Source of the DNA: Imbricaverruca yamaguchii
Lineage: Eukaryota > Arthropoda > Thecostraca > Neoverrucidae
Assembly: GCA_034440575.1 (NCBI GenBank)
Contig: JAOTOL010001461.1
Span: forward strand, 36,001 to 100,000
Length of the DNA stretch: 64,000 nucleotides
Reading direction: 5' to 3'
Part shown: positions 23,071 to 32,620 of the stretch, piece by piece
Layout: each line of letters opens with the position of its first letter
Numbering within the stretch: the first letter of the stretch is position 1
Made by a program: the position numbers and the translations under genes
Notes under the pieces: model-generated
What the model saw: only the letters and a program-made list of their open reading frames with translations
What the model was told of the DNA's origin: nothing
Databases searched by the model: none

Positions 23071-24134
23071 CGAGACGTGCATGACCAGCCGTGCAGTGCT
23101 GTCCCGGATATGACGGACTAACATTGTGATTGTTAAGTATTTTTAACATTGCGGACTGTCTGAATAATTTTGCTCATGAACGCTTTTAGCTGTATGCAAA
23201 ATCCCTGCTATTGTGTTGTGTGAAGTAAGAATATGAGAGAATGTATCATCTGTTCCTGGACACCAAGCGCAGCCGGCAGTTTGCAAAATCACCGAAATAC
23301 CATAAATGTATTCCATATGTGGAAAATTGTTGGAGGAAATTTCAAAGGTGGAAATGAGGATCGGAAACTGGTGCTATATAAATTGAATAGTGGAACGAAG
23401 CCAGGTGTTTCAGGTGAGGATTCATAAGGCCATCCCCGAATACTTTTTAAGGAAATACAAATACAGTTTTCTAAAGTATATTCCTGATTACGTCAGGATG
23501 TCAAGCACCTTCAAATGTATACTTATTGCAATATTAGGATTGCTGTCAATCCAGTAAGTTTAGAAGTTCATGTTCTGATGACCTCACGGTCCCGAACAGG
23601 GGCATGTTTATGACCTGCCAAAGTGCAATTCAAAGTTGGTGTCAAGGCTGTGAGATATTGCTGAAGCTGTAGCGGCGCTGCCATGTTCTCCTTCACGACG
23701 CCATCATTATAGTTGCATTGCCACTCTAGCTTTACCTAAGGGGCATGGAATGACGCAGCGTGTACGGGAGTCCAGAAATGATAAGCGCTGCTCCTGTTCT
23801 CAGTTTTCATTTCCAAACTCCGACAATTTTACAGCTCTTCGTGTGACATGTGCAGATCAGAGAAGTAGTGGAGATTTCGTCCCGCTTCGCTATGCCACGT
23901 GCTGAGATGCTTGCGCCACTTTTCATCAGCACAACCAACGGACGGACTCCAGGGACGACGAGTCCGTCACGGTGCGGCATTACAACTGACGCCTCTGAGC
24001 CTCAACTGTTCCATTGTCCGTGTGAAATTCCTCAGCTCCGGGTCTGTGCGTGAGTGTAAGACAGACATCTGCTTGCACGTGATTAAGTGAAACAGAAGAG
24101 GCGATTTTGAGTGATGCTTAGTGTTGTGGTGTAG
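23071..24134. other. 3' flank of the arrestin gene
   Basis: Presumed 3' UTR and intergenic DNA. No canonical polyadenylation hexamer was found within several hundred bases of the stop. No other gene recognised. Confidence 0.45.
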
Positions 24135-24570
24135 GGAGTGACGCGAGATGGTTGTGGCGGTCCAGCGTGCTCAGTGCCATGGTGTGGCGAGTGACGCGGG
24201 GTGGTTGTGGCGGTCCAGCGTGCTCAGTGCCATGGTGTGGCGAGTGACGCGGGGTGGTTGTGGCGGTCCAGCATGCTCAGTGCCATGGTGTGGCGAGTGA
24301 CGCGGGGTGGTTGTGGCGGTCCAGCGTGCTCAGTGCCATGGTGTGGCGAGTGACGCGGGGTGGTTGTGGCGGTGCAGCGTGCTCAGTGCCATGGTGTGGC
24401 GAGTGACGCGGGGTGGTTGTGGCGGTCCAGCGTGCTCAGTGCCATGGTGTGGCGAGTGGTTGTGGCGGTCCAGCATGCTCAGTGCCATGGTGTGGCGAGT
24501 GACGCGGGGTGGTTATGGCGGTCCAGCATGCTCAGTGCCATGGTGTGGCGAGTAACGCGGGGTGGTTCTG
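24135..24570. repeat. 53-bp minisatellite array
   Basis: About eight copies of a 53-bp unit, GGTTGTGGCGGTCCAGCGTG followed by CTCAGTGCCATGGTGTGGCG and AGTGACGCGGGGT. One copy (about 24450) lacks a 13-bp segment. Confidence 0.95.
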
Positions 24571-25769
24571 GTGGTCCGACACTCAAGACTGAAACAATTG
24601 GCTGACTGGATGCTGGACTTCACGCCACGTATTATTGGTGCATCTGTCGCTGCCGCTGAACAGCCTGCCGCTGTTCTGTCGTGTTTCACATTTTCGGTAC
24701 AGTACCCGTGCTTAAGCATGAAAATAAAGATGGCTTTCAATAGCAGCATCATGCGGTGTTCAACAGCGTTGGCGAGGTGCAGTTGTACGTGGACAGTGGT
24801 TGTATATGCAGGCTTTTCTTCTCGGAACGCAATTTTGTGCCGATATCAGGAGTACGTGAATGAGGCATGGCCCTCTTATTCAATTAATCATGGGAGGGTA
24901 TTGGACGCCTCGCCATTTGGTGTTTGGCCAGCTTAATGATATTTTGACTAAGCATTCACAGTATGGTCGGGTGTCAGTTTAGTGACAATCAAATTGAGCA
25001 GGCAGAGCCAAATGTGGGTCCCGTGCCACGAGCTCCGGATGATTAGAATAGTGTGCCCACACGTGTTGTATGCAAAATACTGGTGTCAAGAGTGAAGCCA
25101 TGATCCTATTTCCCCACGCATTAGCTTGCTGGTGGTGGTGTTCGTGTTCAAACGTGAACGATTCAGTGGGAGAGGTGTGACAGGCGCGAACATTGGCGCG
25201 CTGACATCGACCGTCCGTATTGTTGTCGGGGTTCGACTACCCGGCCGGCTCCGACCACTAACCACCTCGCGCCAGGTCGGGCGGACAAATACACGCACTG
25301 ACCTGACTCGTCTCCGTTTGAACTCGAGCAGGAAGAGCGGTTCACCGAAAGTGCGCCGACGCGGATCTACGGAGCCCATACGATGCCATATGGAATTACA
25401 TGCAGCTATTCGGAGGATACCAACAGAAGCACAACATTGGCATGACGTACTTCACTGTTTGAATGAGGACCACGCTTAGAATGTTCACTTTCGTAGTACT
25501 TCTTACCCAATGTTTTCTCGTTTCTACTTCCGTGGCATCTCTTGTGTGCTATCTCGGTTCGCTTCCATTTTTATTTCTGTCATATGACTTATCGTCTTCG
25601 TGATGCCTCGGATCGTAGTGTACCCTGTCAGATGACATATCGAATTCACAGTAGGTCGTGATCAATCTTTTCTCATTTTCGCTTTCGCAGTGGCTGTTGC
25701 CAAATGATATGCTCTCGCTTACTCGTGCCATTTGCTTTTGCAAGGGTAACAATAGGGTAACAATAGGAG
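24571..25769. other. No feature seen
   Basis: Intergenic sequence without a recognisable exon. Open frames on both strands at 25086-25480 are mutual shadows with no family resemblance. Confidence 0.45.
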
Positions 25770-25985
25770 AGTCATTGTAACTGCAATTTTGCCTAGGGCT
25801 GGAGCCTCCCCTGAGTGGAGCTCTAGGGCACTGGCAGCTAACGCCAGGGTAGGTAAGCTCTGCCATGAGTTAGGTTTCACCTTTGTAGACGAGTGGTGCA
25901 GGTTTTATGCATCATGGGACCTCTATCAGAGGGATGGCATGCACTTCTCCAAGAAGGGGTTCCATGTTAGGCAAAGTGTATGAGC
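25770..25985 (+). pseudogene. LINE ORF1 esterase (SGNH-like) fragment
   Basis: The plus-strand reading IVTAILPRAGASPEWSSRAL, NARVGKLCHELGFTFVDEW then DLYQRDGMHFSKKGFHV matches the C-terminal part of the SGNH/GDSL-esterase-like domain in CR1/L2-type LINEs. These show ILPR, a central WC..GF.F.D block and a final DG.H.S..G. The fragment is about 70 residues with no element ends. It may be a remnant of the LINE family found 2 kb downstream, but no overlap proves this. Confidence 0.6.
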
Positions 25986-26049
25986 ATGTCCTTCAGGGAA
26001 ACTAGGAAATGGGATGGGGAGGGATGAAATTGCATTGCCATCTCAGGGA

Positions 26050-26226
26050 TATGTGTTTTGGGGGAAAAGTGTTTTGGAGGGTGGACCCGGTCCCTACTCG
26101 TCGAGCGCTTTCCGATGACACCTCTTTCGTTTTCGTGCGATGCTTAGTTTGGATTTTAGAGGGTGTTCTTCAACCGCCCCCCGAGACGGGGTGGAAGGAT
26201 TTGACAGGAAAGACGGCGCGGGTTAA
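26050..26226 (-). mobile_element. TTAA-flanked MITE, truncated copy
   Basis: Reverse-orientation terminal part of the family defined at 47363-48178. It contains TACTCGTCGAGCGCTTTCCG, the TTTCGTTTTCGTGCGATGCT segment and GAAAGACGGCGCGGGTTAA, so the TIR and TTAA are intact at its right end (26223-26226). The other end is lost. Confidence 0.85.
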
Positions 26227-27163
26227 AATAAAAAACCTAGTAGCGCCAGATCACAAAATAGGCGCTGATGCGCTTCCAGTATATTGGCAAAAGTGAAGTG
26301 TTCTTGACAACACTAGCGATTTCTTTTGATGTATTTTGCTATGGCATATAGTTTCAAGGTCGTGTTAGGTCACCGAGGCCAAGTCAGGTCAAGTTCATGA
26401 CGGGTTACTGGAACCAAATTTGGTCAACTGGAATGTTGTCATAAATGCAAATGACTGTCATGCGACTGATGTCACTTTGCATGTTACCCCCTACACATCC
26501 TGAAAACTATTGTTTGCCATTGTGTACCTAAGCGTTTCCACACTGTATTAATGTATCTCACTCGTTTCTTCGCAAAGCCGATTGCGCCGAGCCGCCCAAC
26601 GGAGCAGTCGGGCCAGGGGGCCCGGTTTCGGCAACTGGAGCAGGTAATAACCCGATAAAGTTTCTGCTATATAGGCTACCTGAGGGCAAACGCCCTGTCT
26701 AGCATCTGCATTGCATCATTAGTAATGTCCAAAACATCATTGATGCTAATTTTGGAGCACTGAAACACTATCACGGCGATTCATAACAATGACAGGCCAA
26801 ACCACACAAAGCAAGAAAATGTTTGACATATGTGACCTAATTGGACATTGAGAGATGTTGAACTAAGGTCGTGAAATTTGCGCACAGTAGAGTTCACTAC
26901 CGTACCCATCCACCCTGCGAATTTCGTTACTCCACTTTAATAGGAGCCGATATCTTGGGAGGGGCGGAATTCCCCCCTCCCCCGTGCGCAATTTTCAGAG
27001 GCCTACCAGGGCACGTGTTAAACCAAACAGTAACACCAAGTGCGACATTATCCCATACCAGCTCACGTTTGCATGAAATTGATGTGTTATATGCTTGTGT
27101 AGCATGTTTTGGCAATTGCACCATGATCAGAGAACTACCCCACCGCACATCTTTGTGAACACA
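26227..27163. other. Mostly featureless, one candidate exon
   Basis: AT-rich DNA. The exception is a 66-nt GC-rich island at 26578-26643, listed separately. No other exon or repeat recognised. Confidence 0.45.
26578..26643 (+). CDS. Candidate small exon, unknown gene
   Basis: A 66-nt GC-rich island between TTTCTTCGCAAAG and GTAATA. One frame reads PIAPSRPTEQSGQGARFRQL EQ with codon boundaries at both ends, and about 18 of its 22 codons end in G or C, like the confirmed exons of this window. It lies 3.6 kb downstream of the arrestin stop and 4.8 kb upstream of AMACR. I do not recognise the peptide. It could be an alternative 3' exon of the arrestin gene, an exon of an unseen gene, or chance. 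Confidence 0.25.
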
Positions 27164-27330
27164 TTAACCCTCATCTCTCCGATCAGATCCTCACACCACG
27201 TCTCGGAGGGGGGGCGGATATATCCCCCAATTTAAAGTGGGGGTTACTATAGTAACCCCCACTCTAAAATCCAAACTAAGCGTCGCACGAAAAAACGAAA
27301 GAGGTGTCATCGGAAAGCGCTCGAATCGGA
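27164..27330 (+). mobile_element. TTAA-flanked MITE, truncated copy with palindrome
   Basis: It starts at TTAA (27164-27167) followed by CCCTCATCTCTCCGATCAG and TCCTCACACCACGTCTCGG, then CTCTAAAATCCAAACTAAGC and GTCGCACGAAAAAACGAAAG. This is the left end of the 47363-48178 family. An internal insertion forms a 28-bp perfect palindrome at 27236-27263. The right part is missing. Confidence 0.85.
27236..27263. repeat. 28-bp perfect palindrome
   Basis: AGTGGGGGTTACTA joined directly to its exact reverse complement, with no loop, inside the MITE copy. Confidence 0.95.
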
Positions 27331-27889
27331 AAGATGTCTGAGCCTTTCGCGCAAGTATCACGAGATGACCGCTCGCGAGGTGCTGGCGCCTGGCGGGTGG
27401 TGGTCGTTCCCGAGGTGTCTCCGTCCAGTAGCACATTGGTCGTCCACGAGGTGCTGCCACCTATAGTAGCACGGCTGCCGCCCGTGAGGTGCTGGCGCCT
27501 CGTGGTCTCTTGCGAACAGCCATCAACCAGCAGAGCGGTATCCCTCGTGAAGGTGCCGGGCATTGCAAGGTAATCTCGTTTGAATCTGCCGGCGGGATTT
27601 GTTGTCAATTCAGTGCTCCCAATAATGCAATTATTTCCAGCAAACTTGACACGTAGATACGCTATCTGCACGTCACCAGATGGGAAGTCCAGTATATTTC
27701 CGAAGTTCAAGTTTCATTTATGGCAGAGCAAGTAAGTAAGGTGTGAGTGACGGATCATTTCGTGAACCGGACTTGTGTGTCTCTACAAGAGCTATTCTTT
27801 TTATTACACACCCTCATAATTATGTTACCCGAAATATGTGGCAAACTGTCCGCATTTATTACAGTACTGCGCTGTGTTGGCACTGAGTA
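27331..27889. other. Degenerate GAGGTGCTGGCGCCT repeats, otherwise empty
   Basis: GAGGTGCTGGCGCCT and variants recur about every 50-65 bp at 27378-27510. The rest shows nothing recognisable up to the LINE cluster. Confidence 0.5.
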
Positions 27890-28352
27890 CAGAACAAAAG
27901 AGGGCTACAAAATTGGTTAATGGAATAAGCAACCTGGCATATGAGGAAAGACTTTTTAAAAAATTGAATATGTTTTCACTTAGATATAGAATGCTGAGAG
28001 GAGATTTCGTCGAGGTCTTTAAAATTTGTCCATGGTCTAGAGAGGGGATATCTTGGGGAAATGTTTGAATTTAACAGAAATGATGGAATTAGAGGTCATA
28101 AATTCAAAATTAAAGTTAACCACAGCAGAACAAGGTTAAGGCAGACTTTCTTCACCAACAGGGTAGTAGAACACTGGAACCAGCTGCCAGAAAACATTGT
28201 CAGTAGCAGCACATTGAACATCTTTAAAAACAGCATGGACAATCATAAGAATAGAAGGCTTGCTTTTCAGTATTACAGGGAGGGCTAATTGACAGATTTG
28301 GTGGGCAACAGGTTCAGTGTACAGAGTGCAACCAAGAAGGGCCCTTGTGGCT
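27890..28352 (+). mobile_element. CR1/L2-like LINE 3' fragment, copy 1
   Basis: C-terminal reverse transcriptase region with at least one frameshift (KLVNGISNLAYEERL, LKKLNMFSLRYR, then in another frame MFEFNRNDGIRGHKFKIKVN, RLRQTFFTNRVVEHWNQLPE and a stop at about 28288). The family 3' UTR follows (GGTGGGCAACAGGTTCAGTG...). 5'-truncated. It ends where an internal RT segment of another copy begins. Confidence 0.85.
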
Positions 28353-28630
28353 CATAGTTGTGAAGTGGTCTGAGGAATGGCAAATTAAATTTACTTTTGA
28401 TAAGTGCAAAATCATGCATGTAGGTAAGCACCATATGAAGGCTCCATACTTGATGGGTGGCAAGTGCTATCAGTGACTCAACAGGAGAAGGATTTAGGTG
28501 TTATTCTAAACACAAAACTGGGGGCATCAGAACAGACCAAGGAAGCCAGGAAGAAGGCACTGAGAATGCTCAGGGCAATAAATAGGAAGGTATCATACAG
28601 AAGTGAGGAAGTGATCAGGAAGCTTTATTA
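28353..28630 (+). mobile_element. CR1/L2-like LINE copy 2, left part
   Basis: Internal RT segment (KWSEEWQIKF, DKCKIMHVGK, then frameshifted TQQEKDLGVILNTKLGASEQ, RKALRMLRAINRK, VIRKLYY). The copy is interrupted at the RKLYY codons by the minus-strand LINE and resumes at 30012 with C-AYVRPHLEYCIQAWSPSH. The two halves therefore form one older element split by the younger insertion. Confidence 0.8.
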
Positions 28631-30011
28631 CATAAACATAAACATAAACATAAACATAAAAGATCAGTGCAACTCTGAGCCACAAGGGCCCTTCTTGGTT
28701 GCACTCTGTACACTGAACCAGTTGCCCACCAAATCTGCCAATCAGCCCTCCCTGTAATACTGAAAAGCAAGCCCTCTATTCTTATAATGATTGTCTATGC
28801 TGTTTTTAAAGATGTTCAATGTTCTGCTACTGACGATGTTTTCTGGCAGCTGGTTCCAGTGTTCCACTACCCTGTTGGTGAAGAAAGTTTGCCTTAACCT
28901 TGTTCTGCTGTGGTTAATTTTAATTTTGAATTTATGACCTCTAATTGCATCATTTCTGTTAAATTCAAACATTTCCCCAAGGTATCCCCTCTCCAGACCA
29001 TTGACAAATTTAAAGACCTCGATGAGATCTCCTCTCAGCCTTCTATATCTAAGTGAAAACATATTCAATTTCTTCAATCTTTCCTCATATGCCAGGTTGC
29101 TTATGCCATTAACCATTTTTGTAGCCCTCTTTTGTACTCTCTCTAAAAGCCAACAATCTTTTTCATAGCTAGGAGACCAAGCTTGGATGCAGTATTCCAA
29201 ATGTGGCCTGACGTATGCACAGTAAAGCTTCCTGATCACTTCCTCACTTCTGTATGATACATTCCTATTTATTGCCCCGAGCATTCTCAGTGCCTTCTTC
29301 CTGGCTTCCTTGGTCTGTTCTGATGCCCCCAATTTTGTGTTTAGAATAACACCTAAATCCTTCTCCTGTTGAGTCACTGATAGCACTTGGCCACCCATCA
29401 AGTATGGAGCCTTCATATGCTGCTTACCTACATGCATGATTTTGCACTTATCAAAGTTAAATTTAATTTGCCATTCTTCGGACCACTTCACAAGTTCGTC
29501 TAAGTCTTTTTGCAGCGAGATATGCTCATCCTGACCTGTTATTGCCCTAAAGACCTTCAAATCATCTGCAAATTTCAAAACTTTACTGCTTAGGCCACTT
29601 TCAATGTTATTTACAAATATAATGAACAGTAATGGCCCTAGTACTGACCCCTGGGGGACTCCACTAAGAACATTTTGCCATGATGACTTTGTACCATTTA
29701 GCATCACTCTTTGCTGTCTATCTGAAAGCCACAACTCTATCCATTTTAAGATGCTACCTGCAATACCATGGGACTGAAGCTGTATCATTAACCGTTTATG
29801 GGGTACCTTGTCAAAGGCCTTACTAAAGTCAAGATATGCTACATCAACCTGATTTCCCTGATCAAATTGTTCTGTGGCGAAGTTCAAAAAGTCCAAGAGG
29901 TTTGTGAGACACGATCGTCCTTTTCTAAATCCATGTTGAGTATCTTGAATCAATCTGCTACCTTCCAGATAACTAACTATTCTATCCTTGATAATTGATT
30001 CGAGTACCTTG
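28631..30011 (-). mobile_element. CR1/L2-like LINE, younger copy with open RT frame
   Basis: 5'-truncated non-LTR retrotransposon on the minus strand. Its reading frame is open from VLESIIKDRIVSYLEGSRLI to the stop at 28742, about 420 residues. RT motifs appear in order: GFRKGRSCLTNLLDF, AYLDFSKAFDKVPH, VLSGVPQGSVLGPLLF, the active site LKFADDLKV (FADD in place of YADD), then EKDLGVILNTKLGASEQT and the C-terminal RTRLRQTFFTNRVVEHWNQL region. The 3' end is a (TTTATG)n tail at 28631-28662, typical of CR1/L2-type tandem-repeat tails rather than poly-A. It is inserted in the opposite orientation into an older copy of the same family. The fingers and endonuclease regions are absent. Confidence 0.9.
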
Positions 30012-30560
30012 CGTATTGCGCATATGTCAGGCCACATTTGGAATACTGCATCCAAGCTTGGTCTCCTAGCCATGAAAAAGATTGTTGGCTTTTGAGAGAG
30101 TACAAAGAGGGCTACAAAAATGGTTAATGGCATAAGCAACCTGGCATATGAGGAAAGATTGAAGAAATTGAATATGTTTTCACTTAGACATAGAATGCTG
30201 AGAGGAGATCTCATCGAGGTCTTTAAATTTGTCCATGGTCTGGATAGGGGATATCTTGGGGAAATGTTTGAATTGAACAGAAATTATGCAATTAGAGGCC
30301 ATAAATTCAAAATTAAAGTTAACCACAGCAGAACAAGGTTAAGGCAGACTTTCTTCACCAACAGGGTAGTAGAACACTGGAACCAGCTGCCAGGAAACAT
30401 TATCAGTAGCAGCACATTGAACATCTTTAAAAACAGCATAGACAATCATAAGAATAGAGGGCTTGCTTTTCAGTATTACAGGGAGGGCTGATTGACAGAT
30501 TTGGTGGGCAACTGGTTCAGTTTAAGGGCAACCAAAAAAGGGCCCTTTTGGTTAATATTT
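30012..30560 (+). mobile_element. CR1/L2-like LINE copy 2, right part
   Basis: Continues copy 2 after the nested insertion: AYVRPHLEYCIQAWSPSH, then a frameshift, then KMVNGISNLAYEERLKKLNM to HKNRGLAFQYYREG and stop at about 30491, with the family 3' UTR. With the minus-strand copy it forms about 500 bp of inverted repeat separated by roughly 0.8 kb. Confidence 0.85.
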
Positions 30561-30563
30561 AAA

Positions 30564-30604
<41 letters not shown>

Positions 30605-30730
30605 TTTTTTTTTTTTTTTTCTTTATGTCAAGAATTGTCTAACCGGAAGTTATTTCTATGCTTTCTTTATATGCTCACATCTCTTGTTTCTTGGAAATGA
30701 GAAGAAACATCTTGCATATTATGATATTTC
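30561..30730. repeat. T-rich low-complexity tract at a LINE 3' end
   Basis: Poly-T runs at about 30569-30621 following the LINE 3' UTR, then ordinary AT-rich sequence to the SINE target duplication. Confidence 0.7.
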
Positions 30731-30944
30731 AATTATGATATGGAGGGGCTGGGATGGCTGAGTGGTTAAGGTGTCAGGCTATGGGTACCAATGGTCTTGG
30801 GTTCAACTCTAGCACCACTCAGGACATTTCCAAATCCTGCGGCCCACCGGCGAAACAGTGTGGGCGATGCCATTAGCCATGAATGTGCATAAAGTGTGTG
30901 GTGAACCAACCAATAAACAAACAAACAAACAATTATGATATGGA
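30730..30944 (+). mobile_element. tRNA(Leu/Ser)-derived SINE with perfect 15-bp TSD
   Basis: The duplication CAATTATGATATGGA occurs at 30730-30744 and 30930-30944 without a mismatch. The head has the A box TGGCTGAGTGG (30755) and B box GGTTCAACTC (30800). The tail runs GCCATGAATGTGCATAAAG to an (AAAC)n end. The perfect duplication points to recent insertion. Confidence 0.93.
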
Positions 30945-31009
30945 TGCAACTGAGCTTTTGCAAAAGCTCAGTTCTCAAGCTGAGAATCTAGCATGCCAAA
31001 GGGTTTTTT

Positions 31010-31090
31010 TTTGCCAGGGTGAGAGGCATGCAAGGCTAAATGGCCTCAGCTGCTGAGTGTATCAAAGCCACAATCCAATCCAACCCAAGT
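31010..31090 (+). mobile_element. Orphan LINE/SINE 3' tail, second type
   Basis: AAATGGCCTCAGCTGCTGAG then TGTATCAAAGCCACAATCC and AATCCAACCC. It shares CCTCAG.TGCTGAGTG, the AAAGCC and the C/A-rich end with the tail of the SINE at 58063-58240. The body is missing. Confidence 0.5.
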
Positions 31091-31443
31091 ATGATATTGT
31101 ATGCTGTTTGTTCAATTTTCCAAATTAGTTATAAGCTTTATTTATGATTTTCATGCAGCTATCATTCCTGTACTGCATTCCCCTTTCTTCTCAATAGGGT
31201 TTATGCAGAAAATTAGCCAATACTGAGAATCAATATATACAATAAATATGCAGAATGATGGATTTTGATCATGCACTTAGCAGAATAGTTTGTGCTGGAA
31301 GTGTATTTTTGTGGTGATATTGCAGGTGGTAATGCAGCAAAACCTTTCAGTTTCACAAACTGTCAAGCATGCTAGTGGAAGCCACCATTTTGGTATGACT
31401 GCTGAGCTGTTTTCTCTGTGCATAGGACAGTTTGTCTGTGATA

Positions 31444-31551
31444 ATGGCACTCAGAGGGATCCATGTGATAGAGATGGCAGGCCTGGCACCTGCCCCCTTC
31501 TGTGGTATGCTGCTCCAAGACTTCGGTGCCACTGTCATTCGAGTGGATAAG
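31444..31551 (+). CDS. AMACR: Alpha-methylacyl-CoA racemase, exon 1
   Basis: AMACR interconverts (2R)- and (2S)-methyl-branched acyl-CoAs so that branched fatty acids and bile-acid intermediates can enter beta-oxidation. It is a CaiB/BaiF family III CoA-transferase-fold enzyme of peroxisomes and mitochondria. Exon 1 gives [36 protein letters not shown], the N-terminal Rossmann-like start. The start is set by an in-frame TAG at 31423. It ends on a codon boundary before GTAAAT. The six exons join without frameshift to 1128 nt, 375 residues plus stop, close to the 382 residues of the human enzyme. The catalytic His121, Asp151 and Glu237 are present and the C terminus is SSKL, a canonical peroxisomal PTS1. 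Exon 1 lies in a CpG-poor segment, unlike exons 2-6. Confidence 0.95.
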
Positions 31552-32029
31552 GTAAATAAAACGTTGTCACTCCAGCAATGTGTTGGATGTCTTCTAATGT
31601 GTTTACTGTGCAATGCCACATGTTTTTTTAGACATGGCCCTGAAAGGGAAATTTATTGAAACATAACAGATAAGATTTTGTGCAAGTTCACAATGAAACT
31701 TATGGAAAGCTTACTGGCTATGGTTGTTCTCAAGCTACACAAATTGTATGTAAGCAACATCACAGAAGCCTACAAATGCCCTCACATCCCACTAGGTGGT
31801 GCCCTCTATCATGTCAGGTTTGAGGTGGTCTTCTGTCACACTAATGCCCCCTGACCATGATGACCCTTCACTGGCCCTTGCTGTCCCTGTGAAGCGAGAC
31901 TATATATAATGCCATCTGGTCCCAAGATATGCATTTGACTGGTGTTTGTGTCCCACTCATAGTAGGCCGTCTGGCTGGTTTACCCTGGCGGGTAACCCTG
32001 TCACCCCTGCCCCGAGTATGGATCTGCCT

Positions 32030-32071
32030 CATACCTGTATGGCACACCCTTTATGGTAGCATACAGGTATG
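32030..32071. repeat. 12-bp perfect inverted repeat, 18-nt spacer
   Basis: CATACCTGTATG (32030-32041) and CATACAGGTATG (32060-32071) are exact reverse complements. It abuts the longer hairpin that follows and shares words with its loop (CTGTATGG), suggesting a common origin by template switching. Confidence 0.9.
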
Positions 32072-32126
32072 CATATTCGACACCACAAGGCTACCTGTAT
32101 GGTAGCCTTGTGGTGTCGAATATGCA
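32070..32126. repeat. 26-bp perfect hairpin, 5-nt loop
   Basis: The left arm 32070-32095 (TGCATATTCGACACC...) and the right arm 32101-32126 are exact reverse complements around TGTAT. The hairpin ends 49 bp before AMACR exon 2, in the branch-point and acceptor region, so a cruciform or RNA stem could affect splicing. Confidence 0.95.
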
Positions 32127-32175
32127 CCACAGGTCAGGCAGGACATCTGCGCCGACGCTGGTCTCCGTCCGGCAG

Positions 32176-32311
32176 GTGGGTCAGCCAGAGGTGGATCGGC
32201 TGGCGCACGGCAAGCGGTCCGTGTCGGTGAACCTGAAGCACCAGCAGGGCGCCGAGGTGGTGCGGCGGCTCTGTCACCGGGCCGACGTGCTGGTGGAGCC
32301 ATTCAGACCAG
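32176..32311 (+). CDS. AMACR: AMACR exon 2
   Basis: After GTCCGGCAG and before GTCAGC. It reads [40 protein letters not shown] then EPFRP, with one extra nt that exon 3 completes to Gly. HGKRS, the RRLC..ADVL..PFR motif and the following G-V-M-E are family hallmarks of the CoA-binding region. The donor junction GACCAG/GTCAGCAGCTG is repeated many times in the 300 bp that follow. Confidence 0.95.
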
Positions 32312-32620
32312 GTCAGCAGCTGGCACCAGCACCAGACCCAGGTCATGGCAGACCAGATCACAGCCAGTGCAACATCTGACCAGGTCATGGCAGACCAGAC
32401 CAGCAGCTGATGCAGGCACCTGTCCAGGTCATGGCAGACCCATAGCAGATAAGGTCAGCAGCTGACACCTGTACCTGACTGGATCACAATGGGCCAGATC
32501 ACAGCCAGCACATCATCTGATCAGGTCATGGCAGACCAGGTCTGGTTTATATGCCAGGTCAGCAGCTAGTGGCAGCATTCCGACCAGTTTGCAGCAGACC
32601 AGGTTAGGCTCTGGTCCTGC
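32306..32620. repeat. Degenerate array derived from the AMACR exon 2 donor junction
   Basis: The exon 2 end and donor read GACCAGGTCAGCAGCTG. Downstream recur CAGGTCATGGCAGACC (four times), GACCAGACCAGCAGCTGATG, AGGTCAGCAGCTGACACC, CAGGTCAGCAGCTAGTGG and GCAGACCAGGTTAGG. The junction core has thus been copied about eight to ten times, with divergence, giving many GT donor-like sites just beyond the real one. Confidence 0.75.

Larger units (their letters stand above)
31552..32175 (+). other. AMACR: AMACR intron 1
   Basis: CpG-poor first part, then two inverted repeats (32030-32071 and 32070-32126) close to the exon 2 acceptor GTCCGGCAG. The inverted repeats are listed separately. Confidence 0.85.

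Noticed and set aside
24135..24570. CRISPR-like regular repeats
   Set aside because: The repeats are head-to-tail without unique spacers, and the context is eukaryotic.
32133..32175. Earlier acceptor for AMACR exon 2 (CACCACAG at 32132)
   Set aside because: It puts the conserved [15 protein letters not shown] region out of frame; the acceptor at 32175 joins in phase.
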